Source: Siphonodentalium dalli (lineage: Eukaryota; Mollusca; Scaphopoda; Gadilida; Siphonodentaliidae). From it: 64,000 nucleotides of DNA. Positions 27,701 through 39,700 of this stretch are shown in pieces. Within the stretch, counting starts at the first letter, position 1. Every line of letters begins with the position of its first letter. The stretch spans positions 185,993,122-186,057,121 of the forward strand of contig CP136069.1 in the NCBI GenBank assembly GCA_032622095.1. The letters are read 5' to 3'. Made by a program: the position numbers and the translations under genes. Below the pieces are notes generated by a model that searched no databases, had not been told where the DNA came from, and worked only from the letters and a program-made list of their open reading frames with translations.

Positions 27701-30700
27701 TAATATGCTTCGCAAAAAGTTCACTCTTGGCGGTACCTTCAAGTGCAGGTGGTTTATCATGAAGTATTGACGGAAGATTAGGATTACATCCAAATACTAA
27801 TTGGTAGGGACTGTATCCATATACCATCTGCAATGAGTTTTTGGCATTAACAGCCCACAACAAAGCGGTCTCCAAATCCATTTTTGGATCATCAGCAAGA
27901 ATTTTCGTGACATTATCATCTACTACGGCATGATTCCGTTCACATAAACCATTTTGCCACGGACTTCGTGCAGATGTATTCATAACTTCTACATTTAGAT
28001 TCTGTGCCATGTCTCTAAACTTGGAATTGGATAGCTCACCACCATTATCAGCAAGAAATTTCTTTGGTGCGCCAAATCCTCCATCTATCCACATTTTCAT
28101 AATTTGATCAATGATAATTTCTGGTTGTTTACTGTTAATCACAGAAGCGAGTGAAAATCGGGTCGCCATATCAATCAAATGTAGAAAATAAATGTTTGGT
28201 TTCCAAATCTTCAAATCTAATGCCACAACCTCGTTGAATTCTTTTGCCAATGGCATACAAACAACAGGTCTACACGGAGTTTTCTTGTGCCTGATACAAA
28301 CATCACATTTTGAAGTTATGTCATCCACTGCCTTTAAATATTCATTGTCATTTACTCCAGCATCATTGAGAAGTGTTTTTAACCTGTCTGACGTTGGGTG
28401 AGCAAATTGCTTATGGAGCTTGTTCACAATCACAAATTTTTCCTTGGTCGTCTTTTCATTACTACAAGCAGTCGTTTCATAAATACATGTGTCTCGAATG
28501 TCAACATGCGATTTCACCAGCGGAATGCAGTAATGACCGGAGGATGTACACTGAAGATCGACAGTCTTACCGAATATGGTCGCTCTATCATTTTCTAGAT
28601 CTAACACAATCTTTGCTCTTTTCATCGAAGGTTTACCAAGGAGAAGCGGAATGTCGCTAGCAACCACATCTGTAGTAATCAAACAATCAACTCCAGCTAA
28701 TTCACAAGGAAATGTCACCTTATCTTTTGAAGTGAGTTTGGTCCCTCCACCGAAGCGGAAAATTGTGTCACTGGGCTTCCTTTTCACTCGATTACGATCA
28801 AAATCGTTCAAAGTTTCGAGGTAGCTTTCCATCCAAAGAACACCAGCTACGGTAGAGCTACAAGCACTGTCCAATACAGCGGAGTTGAAAGATTCATTAA
28901 CTAAAACTTCCATGTTTTCTTTTTTATTCCCAGTGAATAGAACTGCTTGTGCCTCATTATTGTAATCATTTGTGTAGTAGACACTTGTACGACTGTTCAT
29001 ATTTTCATAAGAATCTGGACAATATCTGGCGAAGTTAAATATAGACTCGCATATCTTGCATTTCATTGGAGTTCCGTCCCTTGATATGGGATTTGTAGTC
29101 ATTTTAGGTGTTCTTTCACTTTGATTTCTCTGAAATCTATCATTCCTTCCTCTGCCGAAAGGTCTCCGAGTCTGATATCGGTTCCTGTCACCATACATCG
29201 GTCCACCTCGATTGTACGACACATACGTTTCCTGTGGTTCCACTTTAACATTGGGATGCTGAGTTATTGTTTGCGATGAACCACTACCATAATCATGATG
29301 CGTCATTGATTGTCTTCCAAAGAATTTTCTAAGTGCAACACACATTTGGCTAAATAATGTATCTGGTTCTTTGTAATTCACCCCTGTTAACACTAACTGC
29401 CGGTCTTTGTGTTGTAAACCAGATCCATCTAGTAATTTAAATGCCAATACGGATTGAGGCAATGTCATTTTAAATTTCTTTGTTTTATTGTAAAGTTTTT
29501 CAAATTCCATGATGAAATGCTCCATGTCTTCTCCTTGACGCTTATTATATCTATCAAAATCTGTGTAGACTTCATAAGCAGCAGAAAGATCATCCTTTTT
29601 ATAGATGCCATCCATAAACTTCAATAACTTGTCAACACCTTCCTTTCCACTTAAATCTTCCACACCAAGTTCGCTAAATACTTTGTCACGAATTCCACCG
29701 GATTCAGGCAGAGAAAGTGCAATAGCTGGCGCTTGTTTTTCTATTGCCAACTCAGTCACAGTTTGCCATATTTTCAACTCATCAACCCACCTTGTGTACG
29801 GTTTTGATTCAGAAAATCCCGGGGGAGTTTTGTAGTTGCCAGAGTTCGCCATTTTTTGTTTTTGTTTTCACCGCCAAAATTCAATCACCAAAGTCCGAAC
29901 AGTTCCGCTCAAGAATCACGCGATCAACCTCGCTCTGCTACCATGAAAACGTAGCAGAGCTTACCTATTGACTGTCGCTTCAACACCACGCTCGTCCCGC
30001 TAGCTAGCCCGAATCCTCTATTTGTTCAGTTCAATTATCTCTCGTCACTCGCTCCTTTCTTCTTACACACTCAACTTCTTCCGCGCACGCGCACAGGTCA
30101 CTCTCGCTTTCCTCCGGAAGTCCAAGGGAAGTCACTCACTAAAACACAATTACAATGTAACTCTTTCACTGCCAAGTTAACAATCTTAAGCTGGTATTTT
30201 GTTACTCAGGTTTTCTGAAACTGGTATTTTGTTACCCAGGTTTGCTGAAACTGGTAATTGTTACCCACGTTACTCATGAACCAACTCTATAAACTGATTC
30301 CCTTGACAAACAGGGTGAACCTCTCAAGCCAAAATTCCCAAGTGAGTTCACAACAAAATAATAAAGTGAATGTTATCTCGGAGGGTGTCACCCACAATTT
30401 TGTTAATGTGAGAGTAACATAAGAATGCATTCTCTTATATATGGGAGACGGATGAAAGGGTTAAAACAACAGATCAGCCCTGATGTACATGTAAACATGG
30501 GAAAGAGATCAGCCCTGATGTACATGTAAGCATGGGTAAGGACAACTATAATCTGATAACTTCATTGTATATGTAAGCATGGGAAAGGACAACTATAGTT
30601 TGATAACTTCATTCAAGATAACACCCGATGTTTCATAACTTCATTCATGATAACACTTGTTGACTGAGGTTTATGTATGATATATACACAGAACGACACG

Positions 30701-33700
30701 ATGTGTAAATGGGTTTGTCAAAATGGCACGAGTGATGTCGCGGAAGGATAGAACGAGAGGCGCTTGCTCCTCAAGTCCTATCCTTCCGCGACAGCACGAG
30801 TGACGTACCGACAAACCCATTTACACATTGTGTCATTCTGTGTTTATTACACGCTTCGCGTCCTAGAATTCGTGCATTAAAAATACAGGATTAGAAGGTT
30901 TATTTAGGCACATACAGGGCATGTTTGTCATGTGTGATGATTCTTTTATTTAAATAGTTCCAGTCTCATGGTTGAGGCGAATGTAATGTATGTCATTTTA
31001 CATCAACGAGATGCGTATGGAACATACGTTCCATACAGATTTGTAAATATGGAACAGCAATAACACTGTACTACTAGGAACAAGCGTGTAATAAAATATT
31101 AATTTTGTTAGCGTACCTGTGTGCCTCTTGTTGGTAGTACAAGTGGTGATGTATTGGTGAAAGCCATGCCCTGTGAAAAAATTAAACAATACACTGTACA
31201 TGTACAGTAATGCCCTAAGTAATCGACTCCTTAACCACAGCAGAATTATGGGTAACTTTTTAGGATTTAGTCGGACATGAATGGCAACAAGCCATATTTC
31301 TGACTAAATCCTGAAAAGTTACCCATAATTCTGCTATGGTTAAGGAGTCGATTACTTAGGGCATTACTGTATATTGAAAATTTATTACACAAGCCTAATC
31401 TATCACCTAAAATTTGCTTTTAGTTTATTTGTGTTGTCATTATATATGATGTATGTATTACAATAGAAGTTTAATGAATACTTGGTCTATATGTATACCT
31501 GTGGACTAAAATTGTTTTCTAAGTGGTTTGACTTCAACAAGAATATTTCGGTCACTGTTTATCTTATTCTCAGCTGACAACTGCTGTTTGAATTGTATTG
31601 AGTTGATTTGATTGGATGAGTGATGTGATCGCTACAAATGCATTCCATAAGAATGAAACACTTTTGTTTTACCATATTATTGTTCCACTTCTTTCAAATG
31701 GTATGTAAATGTAGTTTTGATTTTGATATATACATTACATGTGTGACCTTAAATGGTATGTACATGTAGTATAGAATATGATATATATATATATAACATG
31801 TGTGCATGGCCTTAAATGGTATGTTCATGTAGTATAGAATATGATATATATAACATGTGTACTATCTCTTTGGCTTCGGGGGAGAAAAATATCTGATTCG
31901 CGTCAAGGAACCCACCCATCAAAGCTCAGAGTGATCAGATATCAATTTTTGAAATTTTTTTATTTCTCGAGATGTGCACTTATTTGTGGCCTGGAAAATA
32001 AATTGTCAAACCGATGTCGGACGAAATTGCGGATGAAGACGGATAACTCTAAAATCAAGTGGTAATATGGCCAAATGTTGTGATATTCAAGTAATAATAC
32101 GGTCATATTTCGTTGAACAACATGTTGATAAATAACACATTTTGGGAAATTTTATGCCATAAAAAATATCAGTAATTGTACTTAAAGTGTAATTGATTTG
32201 CACTTAAGTACAATTCCTCGCCAATTTTAAAATTATGTGGTATTTGGACATAAGTAAAATTCGCTATTTGGACTTAAGTGCAAATATTTGCACTTAAGTA
32301 CAAATAATTTCACTTAAGTGCAAATATGTGCACTTAAGTCCAAATAAATCAAAAATGTGATACAGCTTGCCAGAAGTTGACTTTGGTTAGCATTTTGTTG
32401 TTGTAATTTAAATGTTCAAGCCTTCAAATAGTGTGTCTGACATTAACTCTGGGGACCTCATTCTGCTCATGGCCTCTATAGTATCTATGGTCTGAGATTA
32501 ACTTTGTTTTCAGTTACTCATTCCTGTCTGTTCAGTTTCTATATCCCCTAATTTGCAGAAGATAAAATGCATAATTGAGGTGCCTAAGGGTGGATATCAC
32601 CAACTCCAACTGGGGAACTTCAATCTGACCATATGTCTCCCACAGCAATTGAGGCCACACTATTTCAAGGTTTGAAAATGTTTCTTTTCGTTTAATCACA
32701 TTTTGATATTGGACAATATTCTGATGAACGCAAAATAAAATAAAGTTAAAACTCACCAGCAATTCAGCATCACTGGCAATCATTGCATAGTATCCAGCAA
32801 TTCCAAAATGGTTTGATCCTACAAAACAAATTTATTCTTAAATAGTGTCCAAGAACACTCATATGAATGTAAAGATACCATAACTGGAAAGGTGGACACA
32901 TCGACAGGTATGACTTGACGGAAAAAGATCATAGTCTATATATATATAGTCCTCCATAAAAACTTTTTGGGAGGACAGTCTCTCCTGGGCGAGTTCTTAC
33001 ATAGGTGTTGCTTATTCTAAACATTAATTAGCCATCTTGAATCAATAACAAGTAAGCTACGATCTGTTCTGTGTCAATATTAGAACCCATGTTTAGACTG
33101 ATATGCTTCCTAACTCTTGGTGAAAGGTATTCCTTTTTAAATGGTGATTAGGTCATGGATAAGATCATTGCAGACTGGGCCAGACGAGATTGGCGTGGGT
33201 TCGAACCGTGACAAAGGTGAAACTCGGGATTGATTTTCATGCTTGAGCTGATGTGCCATTCTGATCGATCTACAGTAATGCCCTCAGTGAGAGCTTTCCA
33301 ATGAATGGCAACAAGCCATATTTCCGACTAAATCCTGAAAAGTTACCCATAATTCTGCTTTGGTTAAGAGGTTGATTAATTAGAGCATTACTGTATGGCC
33401 ATTTCGATAAGAAATGAAAATTTACACATGCTCACTGAAGCAAGCACATTTGATGCAATGAACGCTCTGTGAGGAAAAGTAACACATAAATATATATATA
33501 TATATACTTCGGGAGCCTTTATTCAACGTCAGAGGGGCCACCTTTGTGTTTTAGGGATATATATAGGTGAGTATTTAATAGTTGTGAATAATATAAAAGC
33601 AGTCTATACAAATGGTGGTAGACCGATGATGCGAGTATCATAGCAGTTGAGCCTCTATAGTGTAGTGGCTCTGAGGTGGAATCGGGCAAGTGTGACGGTG

Positions 33701-36700
33701 TAATTTAGCCCTAGTTTATATACAACTAATACAAGTTAATACTGACAACTAGCAGCTAACATATTCATCCATATCACTGGTATTTACGACATCCCGTTTA
33801 CCCTCTCAACTTTGCTGTATTCGATCCGTCCCTGTCTTATCACTGTCACTTCAGCCCAATGCTAAACGCTCTAGTACCGCCACTTCAAATAATACAGGTA
33901 AGCTCGCAGCTGATTGGATGACACATGGTCGCGCGTAAAGTTGTCAAAGGTTAAACAGTTTCGCGGGGTTTTAGATTAGTTGGTCAGAAAGTAAAGTTTG
34001 ACGGAGAAGTTTTATGATTACTTATATGGAAATTATTTTGTTGTGTATACAGACAATAACCCTTTAACTTATGTACTTACCTCAGCTAAATTAGATGCTA
34101 CAGGACAAAGGTGGTTGTCAGCCCTTGGTGCTTTTAAATTCGATATTCTCTATAAGCCTGGTAAGACCAATACAGATGCAGACGTTTTATCTAGGTTGGA
34201 TGAGCCTTCTTCAGCTTTTAATCATGAATTCATTCCAGTTGAATCCGTAAAGACTATCTGTAACTCTTTACAGGTTCAGCAGCCTTTTGTTGAGAGTTTA
34301 TGTGTTGACTCTGATGTATTGAAACCAGTTGATGAATTAGGTTATGATCTTGATGAGATGAATTACAAGGATTGGAGGAGAGCACAGGAGCGAGATAATG
34401 TTTTATCATTTTGGATGACAGCAGTTAGGCAGAAGAAATGTCCGAATAGAAGGTCTTTGCCTCCTTCAAAGGATCATTCTCCTTTTTTCAGGCATTTTTC
34501 GAAGTTGAAGTTGCAGAGAGGTGTTTTATATAGAGAGTCAACTTTTAATGGTAGTTCAACGTCTCAACTTGTATTACCTTCTTCTTATGTTAGACTTGTA
34601 TTGAAGTCATTGCATAATGACATTGGACATCCCGGACGGGATAGGACTATTTCTCTGGTGAAAGAAAGATTTTATTTCCCCAGCATTGACAGTATAGTAG
34701 ATAACTGGATCAAGAATTGCCATAGATGTATAAGGAGAAAGACTTCTACAAATTTTAGAGCTCCTTTAGTTTCAGTTTCTACTTCACAGCCACTCGAGTT
34801 AGTTTGTATTGATTTTTTGTGTTTAGAATCTTGTAAAGGTGGTTATGAAAATGTTCTTGTTATTACAGATCACTTTACTAAGTATGCTCAAGCTTTTGCT
34901 ACCAAGAATCAGACAGCCAAGACTACAGCCGATGTCTTATTCAATAATTTCTTTATTCATTATGGATACCCACAGCGTATACATAGTGATCAAGGTGCAA
35001 ATTTTGAGTCACAAGTCATTTCAGAACTCTGTCAGCTGTGTGGTATACAGAAGTCTAGGACTACGCCTTACCACCCCATGGGTAATGGCATTACAGAACG
35101 ATTTAATCGTACACTCATAGGAATGTTAGGTACTCTTCATCCTGACCAAAAGAAAGATTGGAAATCCTTTATTGGCCCACTTGTTCATGCATATAATTGC
35201 ACACGTCACGAAACTACAGGTTATGCACCATATTTGTTAATGTTTGGCAGAGAACCAAGGTTACCAATTGATGTCATGTTTGGTTTGCATAAATCTGAAT
35301 CTGATGATGATCGTTCGTATTGTGATTATGTTACTGACCTTAAGCACAGACTTAGAGAATCTTACAGGTTAGCTTCCAGTGGTATGTCTAAGTCTCAAGA
35401 AGGTCATAAGAGGAATTATGACAAGAAAGTGAGAGGCGCTACTATACATGTAGGCGACCGTGTACTTGTCAAAACTTTAGCTTTTGATGGCAGGCATAAA
35501 TTGGCGGATAAATTTGATCCGGAGGTGTATGTTGTGAAAGAGCAACCGAATAGTGATATTCCAGTTTTTGTGTTGCAGGATGACTCAGGTAGAACCAGAA
35601 CTTTACATAGGAATCATTTATTACCTATTGGTTCAATTCCTTTTGATCTTCCAGTTGATGATCCAACAGTTAAACCCGATTCTTTTAAAGGTGTTGATGT
35701 TCCAGCTGGACAAGATCCTGTCAGACCTGTCCCTAAACCAAGAACTGTGAGGAAAGATTATATTCCAGGCACTGTTGACAAATCTCATAAAGAGAACAGA
35801 CTTAATGGTCATGTTAGTGATAGTGATGAGGAGTCAGTGATTATGTTTACTCCGCAAAATGTTCCAAGTGTCTCATTTGTTTCAGGTAATGCGGATAATG
35901 GAGGTCCACCTCGTCCTGATGACGATCGGCGTTCGAGGATGGATCCTGGTATTTCTTCCAGTGGTGACGACCGCACTCCAAATAGGGAGCCTAGTGAAGA
36001 TAATGTGATAGAATTTGTTTCAGATTATGATACACATGAGCCATTCGTTCAGACAGAACTTAGGTCCACAGGTGTACATGTAGAGGCTGAGAATAGTGTT
36101 GAGATTAATGATATTGTTCCTTCTGCAGCTGTTGCAGATGATGGAGAACGAGTTAGCGGAGATGGTGATAGAATTGTAGCTTTTGTTTCAGATGATGTAG
36201 CCTCAGGTGTTCGTTCAGATGTAGTGATTAGTAGATCTGGTAATGAGGAAATTTCTTCCCATATAGATACCAGTGTGCCAAGTCCAGTGCCTAGGAGATC
36301 GACAAGAGAAAGGAGTAAGCCATCGTGGATGCAGAAAGGAGACTTTGTTGTCAATAAATTGCAACCTATTTCAGGTAGCATGATAGACAAAAATGATTTA
36401 ATTAAGAAACTTACGGACAATCAGTTATTTTCCAGAGTTTCTCCTGATGTACTACAGTCAATATTTGAGTCAATACTTAAGTGAACTCTTGTTTTCAGGT
36501 GATATTAGTTCATCTGTGCAAGATGTATCCTTATTCAGTCTACTCATGTGTTTATTTCACAGTCAATTTTCAGAACATTAATATTTCCGGTTAGTTACAG
36601 TTGTGTCTGTGACTATCTATCTTTACAGTGCTTTTATCTGTAACATGGCATCCACTGCCTTGTTAGGATATCTCTCACGTGTAATGTGAGCATTCAATCT

Positions 36701-39700
36701 GTGATGTACCTTGAACATATGTTGTGTCATATGTCAGATATTGTTGTGTCCATTGATTATCTTTTAATAAGTATTGTGTACTGTTGGGTATCATGTATCA
36801 TCTTCGTACGATCAGAGGTATAACTTGTTTTCCAGCTGACGATCCAGTGTAGAGCTACGACTCATTTGAGGTACCAGTTTTCAATGAATTCTTTTTTTTT
36901 TCTTATATGCTCTGTGAGGTGATATTATGTTCCTTTCAACTTATGATTATGTTTTTAACATTTGTGTTTTTGTTTACTCATTGAAATTTCAGATGGACCA
37001 GTGTGAATGTTGTCTACTTCAAATAGTGAAGCAGATTATGACTTTTCAGCTGATTATTTACCAGCTGTCTTGAATTATTCATGGCATAGTTTCAGTTATT
37101 AGCAGGGATCGATAGTGGTGACTTTAAGTTTGATTTGATTAGTTCATGGATTACTTACAGCATTCTATGTTCAGTTTATTTCGGTTATGATAGTGTTACA
37201 TATAATCTCATTATTGCAGAGATATACGACAAATTTTCGACTGACGATCCAGTGGTTTAACTATTTGAGGTTCCAGTTCTCCAAGAAAATTTTGTTTCTA
37301 GTTATATACTCTGGTGATATATAGTGTTCATATCATTTCTCTTTCAGCTAATCGGTTTCGAGATTAGTTCTGAATTCAGTTTTTGAACTCTGAATTTATT
37401 ACATCGTGGTTTAGATGGTGCTCTACTATTATTATTCAGAGTGTGAGAGTTTATTGATATTTTGTAGCTTTCAGTTGAATGATGCGGAGATCATTCGCCA
37501 ACAGGAGGGAGAGTGTGACGGTGTAATTTAGCCCTAGTTTATATACAACTAATACAAGTTAATACTGACAACTAGCAGCTAACATATTCATCCATATCAC
37601 TGGTATTTACGACATCCCGTTTACCCTCTCAACTTTGCTGTATTCGATCCGTCCCTGTCTTATCACTGTCACTTCAGCCCAATGCTAAACGCTCTAGTAC
37701 CGCCACTTCAAATAATACAGGTAAGCTCGCAGCTGATTGGATGACACATGGTCGCGCGTAAAGTTGTCAAAGGTTAAACAGTTTCGCGGGGTTTTAGATT
37801 AGTTGGTCAGAAAGTAAAGTTGTCTTCGGAAAGTTATTGTTTTAAAGTCTTAGTTTATTTTGTCGTCAAGATGTCGTCAAGTTGTTTAGACTATCGTTGT
37901 ATACAGATCCTGACATAGTGGCCTATGTCTCATTGAACTGGTATGTTCACAGTTTCTATATTTTATCGTTATAACATGTTTTTATTAATACTTTTGTCTT
38001 CAAGTAAATTACCATAGAGTTTGTCCATTTTGACATAAAGTATATTTCATATTTTAATTATATTTTAATGTGATTACTTTTGTGAGGTTATCTCCCGATA
38101 ACCTGAGATGCCAGTTTGTAGATATCTCAATTAGATAGATTGGATATCTGGCATTTCTTGTATTTTCAGGAACTCCTCAAGTTCCTTTAACATATATTTG
38201 TGTATGCACATATGCATGCTTATCATGCAAATGGTAATATATTTGCATTTGGTTGCAGGGCCTATTCTATGCCTATACTGATGTATGATAACACTCTCTG
38301 TGTTATGTGAACAGACTATGCCAGTCTGTGGATGATGTTTGATTGTATGCGTTGGTGGTGATGATGATGATAATCAAGATGTGTTATTAAGATGAATAAA
38401 TGCTATTGAAGACTACACAAGGTAATATGAACTTTCCATAGACCCTGCCCACCAAGACTGAGAATTAATTGACGGAGCCCATACTGCCAAGGCTAACTTT
38501 ATAAATGTAATGTCAAAGGCTCAAGGACATTTAATAATATAAATGGACCCATAGTAACCCTATGACATTTGGCGCCCAACGTGGGGCTCGAACCCACGAC
38601 CCCGAGATTAAGAGTCTATTAATATATTGGGGAATTAATTGTAGCTACATGTACTTGTATATTATTTGGGTGAATACTCAATGACCATATTTGGGAATCT
38701 GACTTGAATGTGTGATAGTCACTGTTGGAATTGACATGTGCGGTTCCTGTGAAGGAACCAAGTGCTAACATTCGGGTCTGCATCTTATTTACAGTAATGC
38801 TCTAATTAATCGACTGCTTAACCACAGCAGAATAATGGTTAACTTTTCAGGATTTTGTTGGAAATATGGCTTGTTGCATTCATTGGAAAGCTCTCAGAGA
38901 GAGCTTTCCGATGAATGGCAACAAGCCATATTTCCGACTAAATCCTGAAAAGTTACCCATAATTCTGCTGTGGTTAAGCAGTCGATTAATTAGGGCATTA
39001 CTGTATATGAATATTGATATTATAGCATTATGTATGGTCCCTGAATCAAGTTGTGCTATAGAGGTGTTGGTGGAATTATGTCACAACTCACACTGAGTCT
39101 GTGTCTCCATAAATCTGATGCATATGTATAAACTGATACAATACCTTTGGCAGTGACCCATCCTATTCCAGTTTCCCTTGCTTTGTTGATAGCCAAGTCC
39201 ATACAGAATTCACCAATGACTGGACCAAGCAAGTTATGTCCATCAACCAATGCTGTACTCACTGTCTCTTTTTGAATGATGGGCTCCTTGTCATAGATAG
39301 TGATGCCTGATTTTATATCATAGACATACATATCTGAAATGACAAAACTACAATATAATATTTCCGCTTTGATTATTAAATGGATTTTCCCATTCAGTTC
39401 TAAAAATTCACATTGAAATGTACGTCTATTCCTCATGTTAATTTAAACAGCTAATAATAAGCTGAAATTCCTACAAATGAATCAATGGCAATCGGTACAT
39501 TCTCCTCAGCAAATTTGCATATATCGAGGGTGAAGAGATTTGGAAATGTGCAATAAACTAGTTTTTTTGGCAATAGAGGTTGACCTGACCTTGATTCAGG
39601 GCCCACTAGTGGTTGAAAATCTGGAGATTTTAGGGAGACTTCAGTCTCCAATTTCTAATTTAGGGAGACTTCAGCTCAAAATAGGGAGAAGTGGGAGAGA

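Larger units (their letters stand above)
25163..30182 (-). mobile_element. Copia (Ty1/Copia-type) LTR retrotransposon, nearly intact, 5020 bp
   Basis: Two 239-bp LTRs differing at one visible position flank a gag-pol region in Copia order (protease, integrase, reverse transcriptase, RNase H). The 5-bp target duplication ATCTT is perfect on both sides (25158-25162 and 30183-30187). A tRNA primer site and a polypurine tract are in the right places. It sits in intron 4 of the Ldh_2-like gene on the same strand. Near-identical LTRs imply a recent insertion. Two lesions break the coding frame (near 26784 and at 25898), so this copy cannot make a full polyprotein. Confidence 0.93.
33691..38567 (+). 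mobile_element. Gypsy (Ty3/Gypsy-type) LTR retrotransposon, internally deleted
   Basis: It has a truncated 5' LTR (33691-33998) fused directly to the RNase H end of pol, an intact RNase H-integrase ORF, a noncoding tail, a polypurine tract, and a complete 3' LTR of about 1054 bp. The rest of the 5' LTR, its primer site, gag, protease and most of the reverse transcriptase are missing. No matching target duplication is seen. It lies in intron 2 of the Ldh_2-like gene, opposite strand. Confidence 0.88.

Noticed and set aside
33640-33690. tRNA-like sequence (ATAGTGTAGTGGCTCTGAGG) just left of the Gypsy element, as if the element targeted a tRNA gene
   Set aside because: It lacks a foldable tRNA body and a B box at the right distance; similarity is too short.
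38570-38617. A functional tRNA-Lys gene
   Set aside because: Only the 3' 48 nt are present, and it includes CCA, which is not encoded in animal tRNA genes.
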